From Pempheris klunzingeri (taxonomy: Eukaryota > Chordata > Actinopteri > Acropomatiformes > Pempheridae), in contig NC_092013.1 in the NCBI RefSeq assembly GCF_042242105.1, positions 12,827,618 to 12,891,617 of the forward strand: 64,000 bases of DNA, read 5' to 3'. Numbering within the stretch: position 1 is the stretch's first letter; every line of letters begins with the position of its first letter. The notes under the pieces are model-generated. The model was not told the origin of the DNA. It did no database searches and was given only the letters and a program-made list of their open reading frames with translations. A program made the translations under genes and the position numbers. Positions 48,168-60,575 of this stretch are shown piece after piece.

Positions 48168-50590
48168 ATGCACGTACAACCAGTTACATCTAAAATGCAA
48201 TCCATGACATCTTAAAGACAACAGGACAAGGTGTTGCTACAGAAGAGACGGACATTTTGTGCTGTGCTCGTGTTGAGGAGTTCGGTGAACGAATACTTGT
48301 TCTTTGAGAATGACACGAAAATAAAGAAGCAGAATGAATTGTTCAGGTATCACCAACACAGATCTCTGTGGCTTCACCCAGTGGGTTAAGGGACATGGAG
48401 GTGCCATGGCTTGAGCTCTTGCTCTTCCTAAAATCTTCCTCGTATGAAGAAAGGGACTTCAAATCCATCTCTTGATCAATATCCAATGCAGTGAGCGTAT
48501 TGCCAAATTGGTGCATCTCAGGCCAAGCTCTGTTGCACCATTTTCATACTCACAAGCTCTACAAGAACTTAGTCACCACATCAGGATGTCCAACGATTTG
48601 CACATAGTTATGAGCAGCATCTGCGATGTCCTGGAAGTGAAGACATGACAAGTGGTGGAAAAACTGAGAAACCAGAGGGCCCACTGACCTTGAGCAAAGT
48701 TTATAATCTTAAACCATCTCTGTGGAAATATTACGTGACCACAAGAGAGCCGTATGATGAGCACCCTGCATGATCTATCCCTCATATTACTGTCTTCAGG
48801 CTTTGCAGTATATACGAGTATGACTTTACTTAGCCTGGCAACTTAGATATGCTGTTTGCTTCAACAGAATTGAGAAATTCTACTTAAACTTGTCCTAAAG
48901 CCACACGACGTCCAGTGCGAGAAGCTCAAACGATGGTCGAAAGTCACAGTAAGGAGTTTTGACTGTGACATCGATGAGACTACCTCTTATCTGTAATTAC
49001 ATAGCTCTTCTTATAAGCAAAGCCAACTCAAACAAACGCAAAACCTAGCTTTTAGATAAATCTGTCTGACCTGCAACAATATTAGAGAGAAATTACATCA
49101 TTTTCTGCTTGTAATTATAAAATCAAATTGTCTTCTTTCCTTTGTTAACACTTGTTGGTCAGTGTGCAAAACATGTACACATCATTCTGGTCCAGGTCCA
49201 CTGACTTCTGCTTCCCAAAGAGTCATAACGTCACACAGTAGCGGAACAACTTTTGAAAACGTAATTACATTTAGAATACGTACAACATTCACATCCCAAA
49301 TCGGCTGTACACCTAATGACGGGCCAATTTGGGCTCCACACGGTGTACTTCTAAACATCACCAAGTGCACATGTTTTTAAAACCAGCATACTTTGCTGTG
49401 AGTCTTTGAGAAGCAGAAAACCCTCGTTGGTTAGCCTACCATGTATTTTCTCACCGTAGATGTTACATTTTGCAATCGTCACTTCACAACTCTGGCCAAA
49501 AGTCCTGGCATTAGTAACATCCCGACAGTCCCACAACAGCTGTGAGCTGATGCTATTCGAGCAAGTGTTAACGTCTCAGCTGTTGCATGTGATAATAATC
49601 ACCAAATAGTGTTTGCCAATGTGCTCGGCATTGCCAACTAACTTTTTCATTGTCTTTAAACAATGTCAAGATTATTCTGCCTGCGCTGACCGAAAATGCC
49701 TGCAGCCGTGTGTATTGAGGTGGTAACAATGCTTGTTGACAATGATTGCTCTTGTGATGAGAGAGGCAACATTTAGCAGCTGTAACACCAACAGGTCATT
49801 ACAGCTTTATTGCTCTGGCAAAGCTACAGATTCTGTCTGACTGACTGACAACCTGGGTATGTGTCTACACTACTGCAACGTATTAGGTTCTGGTATCAAA
49901 TGTCTGATCTGATCCATCTATTTATCTCTCTACAACAGTGTTTAATGTTGTGCTATTATGGCATTAAGAAAGAGAAAAAATGAGAATTCTTTGTCTGATC
50001 AGTTTGACAATAACTGTTTGAGAAAACAATTTATTTTGCAAAAACAAAATGAGAATTAGTGCTATCAAAAGAGGAAAGATCTTAGGAAGAGATCAGCATC
50101 TATGTGGGTATGATGACCATGCAGATAGAGGTCAAATGCTGTTAAATAAAAACATATGACCTAACGGCAGCACAGCCCAAAAGAGTCACAGTATTTCACC
50201 CATATCACAACATCACCCATCAAAACCAGACAATAAATAGCCTCATATTCTGATAAGATGTTGTATCACCGTGTGTATCACCACCGAGTTGAAGAGTCGT
50301 GATCAAATTCAAGATTCTTACCTGCCTCATCACAAAACACTGAGAGAGATTACATGACTGTTTTTGTGATGGTGCAGCTTTATCAGTACAGAGTGTGTGA
50401 GCGTAGCCGAGCCCACACTTTTCCTGTGCATACAAGGAAGAAGATTAATGTTCAAATACTCGTTACAGAAACAGTGAACACATCTAAATGAGGCTCTGCT
50501 GTGCTGCGGATTGAATTTTGGTGTCCGTAAGATGTCTGGATGCCATTTATAGGTTGACAAAGATCACAAAGGGCTATAAACTAATAGCCT

Positions 50591-50605
50591 GGAACATAGT
50601 GTACT
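50591..50605 (-). promoter_or_regulatory. fkbp5: GRE-like palindrome near the fkbp5 start exon
   Basis: On the minus strand the sequence reads AGTACActaTGTTCC, fitting the RGTACAnnnTGTTCY form of the receptor site. It lies about 490 bases before the start codon. Confidence 0.45.
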
Positions 50606-51079
50606 CTGGTGAGGGCAGCGCGTGTTACAAAATTAAATGACTGAAGTAACATATTTATAGTCATGTAATTACTTCATCTGTGGGTGATCAGGCGAGGTGC
50701 AGCACAGCTGAGTGATATCACAACTGCAGTGCAAAGTAATGCTCCTCGCACAGCTGGGATCGATGTTAATGTGGCTTTTGCAGTAAATATATCTCCAGTA
50801 GAGTATGCGGATTTACAACACGGGCTCTTAAATAGCTACAAGTTATATAATGTGGAGGAAAAAAAAGTCTTGTTCACTGAGTCGATTATGGAGATCTTGT
50901 ACTGATATTTTTGTCAAAGATTGTGACTTTCCAGTCTTTTCCAGTCGTCGCTGCAAGTTTGTCCTAAAGTGAAAACATGAGGCACAGGGACATGGTATTT
51001 ATGGTGCTCAGATTTCTAACACGTAGGCTTGTGTGTTAATCATTTTTACAGTGTTACCGTGTGATGTCCACACGCAGAA

Positions 51080-54000
51080 ATGACCACTGATCAGGATCTG
51101 CCTATGGATGGCCAGTCAGCCACAGCCGTGTTTGCTGCAAGGGGAATCGATGTAACACCTAACAAAGACGATGGAGTTGTCAAGGTATTTATTACTTCAT
51201 TTCTTTCAGTTTTTCATGCACTAGTAGGACTCATTCTTCCCTCAGCTCCTATCTCTTCTATACTCCCTGTTATAAAAAGGTTTCACAGTTGAACCGGAAG
51301 CTTTCTGTCTGCAGGTTGTGAAGCGTCAGGGGCTCGATGGAGAGCATCCAATGATTGGGGACAGAGTGACTGTCCATTACACTGGGAAGCTGCTCACTGG
51401 GGAGAAGTTTGACTCCAGTCGAGATCGCAAAGAACCTTTTTGCTTCAATGTGGGCAAGGGTAGGGGACTTTATGCATTACTGTCGAACCTGATGGTGTCC
51501 TCATGTTGGCTCTTACTGAGAGGATCAGTTTGTTGAAAAATACGCTTCTCTGCTTACTTGCTGAGACTACTTACTGAGAAGATTGATACCTCTCCGTTAC
51601 AGTTAGCTTAGCTTAGCATAAAGACTGGAAAATATGGGAAACAACTGCCTCTGTCCACCGACACCAAACTCACCTACTAGCACCTTTAAAGCTAAAGCGC
51701 CTAACCCCCCCCAAACGCATCCATCACTTCATTAATTAGTTAATTAATGAGCTTTAGAGCTTTAGAGGAAATGGTGGCCAGGCTTTATGTTACCTTTGGA
51801 CAGAGCCAGACTAGCTGTTTCCCTCTGTATGCATTCTTTATACGAAGCTATCTGTCTCCTGACTGTAACTTCATGTTTAACGGGCAGATATAAAAGTGGT
51901 GTCAGTCCTCTCAATGTTGGACAAGAAAGTTGATAAGTGTATTTCCCAAAATGTCAAACTATTCCCTTAAAATCTCAAATAATACATTGATTCTCACATA
52001 ATATTTGAGTCAGTTTTATAAACCAGCATTGTCTCCTCTCATAGTCTTTGTGTTTTCTTGATCCACTCACAGGACAAGTCCTCAAGGCCTGGGACATTGG
52101 CGTGTTGTCCATGCAGAGAGGCGAGGTGTGCACGTTACTGTGCAAACCAGAGTATGCTTATGGAATTGCTGGTAATCCCGAGAAAATTCCTCCCAGCTCC
52201 CCAGTCGTGTTTGAGGTAGGTGTGCCTCGTCAGTGCTGCCATTTGTGCAGTTCATTGATTGTGCATTGCGCAGAGGGACCCTGATAAGTCAGGTGCATGT
52301 GTCCGTCTCTGCAGATGGAGCCGTCTGGTCATGAAATGAACTGGTTTGTCTCTTTGAATCCCCCTCAGTCAGACAGCCAGAGTCGTTCAGTTGCCACTCT
52401 TACAGACTGTTTGGAGCTCAATGGGGATACAATTCAGGCTTTCTCCGTCCCCTATAATCAATTGTAATTATACTTCAGCTGTGGGAAAAATCAAAAGAGA
52501 TTTAGCCAAGTGCTCTGCTTAATAGCTTACCCCCCAAGGAAACATCTTGGTCAAAAATGTACTGTTCTAATGTCCATACATTTTCTTTTTTCAGTGCTTC
52601 CCATCTATCACTGCCAACAATAAACTAACTGTGTTAGATGTTACAAAGCATCATATAATCAGGAGTTCAGTGCTAGAGGAGTTCTATCTATCTGTGTGTC
52701 TGTGTGTCTGTCTGTCTGACTGTCTGACTGTCTGTCTGTCTGTCAGGCTGTGACCTACGGATGGGACAGTCACTACAAACTCATGCTTTGCAGACAGATT
52801 TTGTTCTAATGCACATGACTTTAAACTTTAAATTATAGCGGCCACAAAGTTTCCAAATGCCCAAATAAGCCAGGCTGAATTTTGGGGAAATTAAAATGTA
52901 CTTTTAACAACCTGGGGGGAATAAAAATTTTTCTTGTCCTGATAGAAGTATTGAGTGCATCTATCTATATCCAGTTGTCTTTTGCTTTAATCTCTTTTTA
53001 TTTCCATTATTTATGTGGTAACTCCCACTTGTTTTTCATTATGCGTTTGTTTTTCTCCTCCTACACGAACTGTAGCAACGGGATAGACGTAGCTGTAATT
53101 TTGGTTTCAGCTTTGTATAACTGTTTGTGTTGTACAATGATTAAATAAATGTTTACAACTACACAGATGGAGCTACTCAAGTTTGAAGGAGAGATGCTTA
53201 CAGACGATGGCGGCATCATCAGAAGAATAAAAGTCAAAGGAGAGGGATACACTAATCCCAATGATGGAGCAACTGTTGACGGTAAACCCACTTCTTTTCT
53301 TCATGGATAGTTGCTTGATGTTGTGCCAGTTTGCCAAATGATCAATTCATTAAACGGTTACATCAGAGGTTAAACTGTGTTGTGGTTTGTGTGTTATGTC
53401 CCACAGTGCACCTGGAGGGAAGCTGTGGTGGTAGATTGTTTGACTGCAGGGACGAGAGCTTTACTGTTGGTGAGGCTGAAGATAAAGGCGTTCCTCTTGG
53501 AGTGGACCGAGCCATGGACAAGATGCAGAAGGGAGAGTGCTGTATACTTTACTTAAAACCAAAGTAAGTTAAATCGCGATCCTTGGCACTTCTCTCTCAA
53601 AGCAGTTGCAGTGGGATCGCTAGATTTCATACAGGTCCTGTGGTCCCTCATTACACCAGTTAAACTAAAATACAGTTATGTCCCCAGGAGCTTTTTAGTC
53701 CACAGTACTTGGATCAGGATTTCTGTCCGATGACGATTATATTCATTTTGCTATTTCAATATGCAGCCTTTCTTCTCTCTGTGTTTGTCTGATATGAGGT
53801 TTTGAAGAATTATACTCTAACATGAAAAATCCCTAAATTTACAAGATTTTTTTTTACAAGATTCGGTATTACAACAATGCTGTTCCTGCTACTATTTCTA
53901 GTACATATTTTGTATACATAAATATACATTGTGAGGAGTCAGATGTAACGTGGTCCTCAACAACTATACAATAACTGTATGAGAAACCATCGTCACTCAC

Positions 54001-56363
54001 TGTAATCTGAGTGCTAAATCAAAGGCTAAAATTTGTCTCATATGGTGGGGATACTGTGCTGATATTGATTTAGCGATATTCTTAAAACTACATGTGCAGT
54101 ACTTTTAATGCCTAATAGTTCCACAAAGCTTAAAATCCACCAGCATCTTGATAAATGCAGGAGCTTGATGAGTGGGTTCTTCAAGTCATCCAAAAAATAT
54201 AGTAAATTCCTATTTTTATTGTCAATAATATTTTCTTCCCATTTGATCACATTCAAGAAGGAGATTAATTTGTTAATCCAGCTTTCTCTGTCATGTTTAA
54301 ATGTTATTTTTAACTTAATGAATATGAATTTAATGAACAACATAGACACACAAAAAAATAAGAACACATAGAGTACGGTCCAAACCACATCATACCATTC
54401 CCCTAATCAAAAAAAAATATTTTGATGATAGATAGATATAAAGAGAGATATAAAGAGGAATTACAAAAATAAACAGAACACATTGTACTGGCCAAACCAC
54501 ATCATATCATTGCCTTAACTCTGCCCCATTATCTCCTCAGGCGAACGCGATACAAAACACAAGGGATTCAGAGCACACTAACAATTCATACTGAGAATTA
54601 ATGCCTGCAAGTAGTCAAGTAACACAGAAACTCATTTGATAAGAGATTAATAAAGATAAATTAAATAGAAATAACTTTACATTTTGACTTTACATTTTTT
54701 TCATGAGCTACTTCATCCCTTTTAAGAAAACGGAACTATTTTGCAATATGTATGTGAATTCTTCTAATGCTATATATGAAGCCATCTCCTTAATCCGTGT
54801 GTTTTTTTTATTATATCTATATATTTTTCTCAGTTAAGAGCTACCAGCATCTTTGCCTTCAAAATGCAAAAACTTGAATTAAACTACAAACTGGCTCTGT
54901 TTTGTATTATAATACGTATGCATATGAATAAATATATGATGAATGAATGAAGGGAGATGTATTGAAACCACTTATGTTATATATATATATGTTATATCTC
55001 ATTAGCAATGAAAGAGTTTTCCCTTTTCATCATGGTATTTTAAGATAGCGTCTGTAATGCTGCTACAGTTGATACCATCTTTGAACTTAGTTTGGCTGCT
55101 CTATATTTCAAAGTGGCACGCTCCAAAGTCGAGGTTTAACGGTTATGTTCTTTTCTTCCTCATTGTTCTTCTGAGCAGTATATATCAACAGGCTCATGCT
55201 CTGTCGTGTTTTTTTTTTCTTTTTCTCATAGGTACGGCTTTGGAAGTGAAGGTAGACCAGAGTATAAAATTGGATCAGACAAAGACATCAAATATGAAGT
55301 TACTCTCAAAGACTTCAAACGGGTGATTCCTGCTTCCTACGTTTTATTCTAAAGAAATAAACAGACAAATTGTACATTAGACCAGTTTTGGTTACTATAT
55401 GGACTTTGGTTCGTATTTGCATTTAAGACAAACAAATTCAAATTAAAACCACTGATTACTCATATCCTGTGATATTATGTGTTTGCACAAGGCTAAAGAA
55501 TCCTGGGAAATGGACTTGAAGGAAAAGCTGGAGTTGGCTGCTGGAGTCAAGCATAAAGGGAATCAATATTTTAAGGTATAGTCCTCGTGCTGAGCTCTTA
55601 TCTCAACAAATTATAATTGTTTCATAACATGTTCATAACATGGTTTTATCTTTTGGTATTAGGCAGAGCGGTACTACCAGGCAGTCATCCAGTACCAGCG
55701 CATCGTCTCCTGGCTAGAAATGGAGTGTGGTACTGGGATAGATCAGCAGAAGAGGATACAGGACTTTCTTTTGACATCACATCTCAATTTAGCGATCTGC
55801 TTCCTGCGGATAAAAGAGTTCTCACAAGTTGTGGAGAACTGCAACAAGGTGAGCTGCAATACCCGGGTGATTGTCCATATTTAAACACTTAACTTTCTCA
55901 TTTTTGTCTCTCTGTAGCTGCTAAATACGTGTGAATACATCCTTAACTAACTGCTCTGTGATTTTGTGTGCGTGTATAAGGTCATTGAGCTCGATGAGAG
56001 CAACGAGAAGGCTTTGTATCGTCGTGGGGAAGCTCGTCTCCTTCGCAACGAGTTCACCATGGCCATGGCAGACTTTCAGCAAGTGCTGCAAGTCAACCCC
56101 TCAAATCGAGCAGCTCGTGCTCAGATTTCCGTCTGCCAGAACAAGATTAAGGAACATCATGAGCAGGACAAGAAGACATACGCCAACATGTTCCAGAAAT
56201 TTGCTGAACGGGACGCCAAGGTCTGTAAACTCACTGTTCTTGGCTAAAAGTGGACAAACAGTCAGCCGGTCTTGTTTGAGTTTTTTTCTTTTCATTTATT
56301 TTCTGTTCTTGTCTTTTCTTTTCTTTTATAGAATACTGTCATTTGTACTAACATTAAGCACTC

Positions 56364-56402
<39 letters not shown>

Positions 56403-57412
56403 CTACTCAGTTATTCATGCTCTTTTTTAAAAGCTCAGCTTGTTTTATGACCAACCAAAGCAACTCTTTCGTTGTTTTATCTGCAGGTATTAAAAAAAAC
56501 TTTGTTCATATAGTACCTTTTAAAACATTGTTACAAAATGCTTTACAAAAGAAAAAACTAATTTAAATCCAGCATTGCCACAAAAATGGCACTCCCTTTT
56601 CACTTTCCACAGCAATTGCATTCATTCACCCTTTGATACATAGAATCTAAACAGCAACTAGTAGAGGGATTGACCTCTCAATTGTTTAATTTGATTTGTA
56701 TTTCAACTTAATCAGATTTTTATGCGCACCAGACTCATTAAACCTTTAATTGCTTGGGGCACTTTGTTCAGTTTATGGTCAGCCATTTTGGGTATCATGG
56801 TGAGAATAATTGATAATACTGATGGAGATCGAGCCCACCACTTCCAGCCAAATGTAAAATATTTTAATATTCATGACAGGATGCCTTATATTACAGATAT
56901 AATACATGTATATGTCTGAGTTATTATTTTTTCCCAAAGGTTTCGATTACATTTTGATAGTAAATTGGCCTGCAGTATCGTCGTCCTGTGTATTATTGTG
57001 CTTTCTTCAGTATGATGCTGACCTCTAGTGTTCAGTCATGGATTTGTTGGTGTTTCCACCTACTGCTTCTCTGTTAGGGAAATATAATACAACAACACAA
57101 CATGTTAATAAAATGATTTCTTAATATCAATGAAAAATCTAAATTTGGCCTGTTTTTACAGTCTTGATTTAATGCTATTTACTTTTTACATTTTTACACT
57201 TTTTACATAGATACAGTCTATGATTTTAGCAATTTCAAAATAGTTTTCCATATCAACGATGGTTTATTTTAGACTGCTGTAGTCATTTGTGCTTCATTTC
57301 TCCTTGACAGACTGGGAAGATGAAGAGGCGGCGGGATGACAGCATGAGGAGCGGCATGAATGGTGACGTGGGCATTAAACGACGGCGGAGGAGTCAGGAC
57401 TGTCCATCGTAA
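51080..57412 (+). CDS. fkbp5: Peptidyl-prolyl isomerase FKBP5 (FKBP51)
   Basis: FKBP51 is an Hsp90 co-chaperone that lowers steroid-receptor hormone affinity. Coding exons: 51080-51184, 51315-51459, 52073-52215, 53167-53281, 53407-53563, 55232-55322, 55492-55575, 55663-55848, 55981-56220 and 57311-57412. They are in phase and give 455 residues (human 457). The N-terminus [11 protein letters not shown] matches the family start MTTDE. The FK1 domain spans about 35-140 ([40 protein letters not shown]). FK2 spans about 150-255 ([31 protein letters not shown]). The TPR domain spans about 265-385 ([28 protein letters not shown]) and binds the Hsp90 tail. The last exon encodes a short Arg-rich tail (KMKRRRDDS ... 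[12 protein letters not shown]) in place of the acidic mammalian end. The donor after the TPR exon is the weak 'aag|gtctgt'. Several GRE-like sites flank the gene. Confidence 0.96.
51525..51970. mobile_element. Long-TIR MITE in an fkbp5 intron
   Basis: The left end 'aaaatacgcttctctgc' and the reverse complement of the right end ('gaaatacacttatcaac') are imperfect inverted repeats of about 35 bases. The interior contains 'ttagcttagcataaagactg' and 'gtgtatttcccaaaatgtc'. This agrees with a very abundant percomorph non-autonomous DNA element. It fills nearly all of the 51460-52072 intron and lies outside the exons. Confidence 0.7.
52690..52745. repeat. (CTGT)n microsatellite
   Basis: Interrupted tetranucleotide repeat of CTGT with CTGA variants, in an fkbp5 intron. 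Confidence 0.85.
54345..54525. repeat. Diverged ~115-bp tandem duplication in an fkbp5 intron
   Basis: 'agaacacata.agtacggtccaaaccacatcata' near 54361 recurs as 'agaacacattgtactggccaaaccacatcata' near 54475. The second copy contains AGAACAcatTGTACT (54475-54489), whose reverse strand reads AGTACAatgTGTTCT, a perfect fit to a GRE consensus form. The first copy lacks the palindrome. Confidence 0.6.
56365..56398. repeat. (CA)n microsatellite
   Basis: About 17 CA dinucleotides in the last fkbp5 intron. Confidence 0.95.
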
Positions 57413-59960
57413 CAGTGACATTTGAAAGGGAGAAAAACAATGACATGCCTCTCTTTGCTTTCCAAATCATGGGAGCAGAGGCAGGAGTGAAGTCGCATAA
57501 AGGCCTCTAATCCAAACCTCTTTATCCCAAAATCCAACGTTACCATTCCTGCATATAAAGCAGAGTGTAAACAGGGACGTTTGCAAGCCAAACAGCATTT
57601 CACCCTGTCACACAGACTGTGCAACTGCCAGGATGCACCTTCCAGTGGAGTTAGGACTGCAGAAACATTGAGTTAAGATTGGTGAACACTTCTAGCCCTG
57701 ACTTTTATCTTGAAAAAAAACACCATTTATTTCTTCAAAAACACAGAGGAATTCCATTTTATTTGTCATTAGGCGACTGTGTAGAGTTGAGATGTGCCTC
57801 TACAGCGTGTTTCTAATTCCAAGACTTGTATTTGGTTATTAAGCCTTTTCTTGGGCAGCTGCATGCATTTATCATGAGGTGCTTGGGATTCAGACTTGAA
57901 ACGTTGCTATTTTTTTAATGTGCAATATGTACTTTGGATAGAAGGTGTAACAGGTCCCGTCTGCTAAGTGGTATTTCAAACAAAAAACAAACAATTCTAC
58001 TTTTCCTCTTTTTGGAAAAGTAAGAAAATTGCTGATAACTTAGCCTTGTTTCATAGGAAGTAATATTTGTGTAGGAAAGCCTGCAGTCATTTAAGGTTGG
58101 GAAACATTGAATTGAATTGAATTGAATACTAATACAAGGATTCACAATCAGTGATAGAAGCCTAAAGTTTCCAATTAGCAGACACAAGCGGCTGAGAACC
58201 TAAAGAAAAGCACAAACTACAGAAACTAAATTATACCAAAAGTCTTTAATTTACTGTGTTAAATTATTGCTAACGACAGCAGAATTGATATGAGATTAAT
58301 TCGTGACATTGAGATACTACCCATAAAGCCAAATCAGTACATCTTTTTTTAAAGCCTATAACAGGACTGTGGTGTAGAGAGATTATTTCTATAAGTACAA
58401 TTGCTTTGGGCAAAGATGAGGAATTGTTTTTACTAAGATAGACAAGACCACAGTCATGCACTAAAATAATTTGTTCATAAATACATGCATGGTAAGTCCT
58501 TATTAATTTGTTGCAATTTTGTGTTTTTATCCAGGAAACACATCACACAGTACAACCTTTTTTTTAAATGAGAAGCCAGTCCGGTATGGCAGGCGATCAA
58601 GTAAAACAACTATAACAGACGATAACATCATTTTTATGGACAGATTACAATTCAATCCAGTGGCAGCTGCAAAAACGTAGAAAAAAATACATAAGTTAAA
58701 ATATATATTAAGTTAAATGTTTCCTCGCCTGAGCTTTGGTGGATTGTAGTGACTGATTACTCAAAGTTTCTTCTACTGCTGCACTCATTGTATGTTTATC
58801 TATCAGCTGATTACATGAACAGCATTGCACAATCCTCAGCGCACGTAACTTCTTCATTCAAAAGGTGAACACATGACCGTCACAAATCCTCATAATTATG
58901 ATTCAAACTTCCCCCTAAAAGGAGGCATTTGATCTTAAAATGCCCTCGCTCCCACCTTTGTGTCTGACAGAGCAGACACACCAGCATTGACTCTGTTAGT
59001 TCAAGTGGGAGAGGGACACACAAACCACAATGAAGCTTTAAAATCCTCAGAATCACAGTTTTCTGCCAATTCATGACAAATTTCATGAATTTGTCAACTC
59101 TGGTAATGTGGTCAACTTCATAATTTTACATCTGTGCAGTTATTTTTACCTCAGTCCCGCAACAGGAGTCTCTTTATTTCATTGCATTTATTTTTTTAAT
59201 TTTATTTCTAAATGTGTGAATGTTAGTGGATAGTGGACAATGATGCACTTTGGTGACTGTCAAACCAACACTGTTGTCTTTTTCATGAAATGTCTGGATT
59301 AAATCTTGACAATAATCTTGACATGTTTTATAAGCATTGTTTGGTTCAGAATGAAAACCTTAGCTGTCTTAAATATTTTGTGTAAAAAAAAAAAAAAAGT
59401 GTGTATGTGTGTGTGTGTTAATGTATATTGTTATATGTTAGCAAGGTTTTTAAACAGCTTATTGCTAAATGTTTTCAAGTACTGTTGGCTCTGAACATTC
59501 AAACATTTTGTACAGTTGAAAAGAGCATGAAGTACTTTTTCTAGCAATTCTAAATTGCATTGATGAATATACGGAATATTTTCCCCCTACTGTCAACTAT
59601 GAAAAGATCCCCAGGCCTCTTAGTGCCACATTGATCATCGATAACTTGATAATGCAAATTACAGGAATAATTTGGACAATTCTGACATATACAATCAGAA
59701 TGAAATGCAGCTGATCAAATGCTGGTTAAACTGTGGCACTGCTGGTGTGAGATTGGTTTTATTAGGCGTGTTATGTCATACAAAATGTTTACATGTTACA
59801 TCTGCGCCCTGCAAAGCAAAATGTGATCAATGTTATAAACCGGCATTTATGCAAAAGACATATTTTCAGACAAAAAAAATGACGTAAGGTACCTTTGTTC
59901 ATGTCTTCTTTATATATATTTTTTTTTATTTTTTTGCACTTTAAAAGCATTAAATAAATC
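57413..59960 (+). other. fkbp5: Probable fkbp5 3'UTR
   Basis: A long non-coding AT-rich stretch after the fkbp5 stop. An AATAAA lies at 59953-59958 and another at about 60218. It contains a (TTGAA)n run at 58108-58128 and an A-run near 59385. Mammalian FKBP5 also has a multi-kilobase 3'UTR. No other gene is seen. Confidence 0.45.
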
Positions 59961-60477
59961 CAAAAATTGCATTTAAAGAAAGATGTCATTCTTCATGTAA
60001 CAGGTCAGTATTTTACTTTGTAATAACATCTTTGAAGTTTGCTTTTGACGTCAGCATGGCGATATTGTCATAAAAAAGCTTAAATGAGAGAATTATGAAG
60101 AAGTTTTATTGATCTCATAGAAGACAGAATCAGGTTAGTGCCACCATCATTACTAACGTCTTTAATTTGTGCTTTTAATTTGCTGTCTTAGTGACACAAT
60201 GGTAAATATCTTTCCAATAAATAAACTGGCCTTTGCTTTTATCTTAATCTTACATGTTTCGTCACCAAATAGTCTGATCTGAGGAAACATTATATTTATT
60301 TCTCTGAACCTAAAAAACCTATAACAACAGATTTAATGAATTTTAGCTTTGTATTCTTTCAACACTGTATTTTATGAAATATATACAAAGGGCGATGACA
60401 TTCATCAGAGTTACTCATATACTGACTTAATATTCACACTCAGGTTAGTCAGGTAACTCTCTGCTCATACACATATA

Positions 60478-60575
60478 TGGCGCTTTTCCACTAGCACCTA
60501 CTCGACTCGACTCTGTCTTTTTGGTTTTCCACTAGGCGATAGTACCTGGTACCGGGTACAGTCCTCATGTCAGCT
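60478..60575. mobile_element. MITE fragment ('cttttccacta..ctcgactcgac')
   Basis: The sequence 'gcgcttttccactagcacc', 'ctcgactcgactct', 'ggttttccactag' and 'gtacctggtaccggg' is the terminal part of a common fish non-autonomous DNA transposon. The other end is not seen, so this is a fragment. Confidence 0.6.

Larger units (their letters stand above)
46642..51077 (+). other. fkbp5: Probable fkbp5 first intron
   Basis: Non-coding sequence with TG-rich microsatellite DNA at 46955-47035 and (CA)n at 48127-48166. Two further GRE-like palindromes lie at 48110-48124 and 50591-50605. No other gene is seen; the short frames in this span have no homology I can recognise. Confidence 0.5.

Noticed and set aside
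47947-48221. Frames with a Cys-Val run on the minus strand
   Set aside because: Another microsatellite-driven frame, over the (CA)n tract in the fkbp5 intron.
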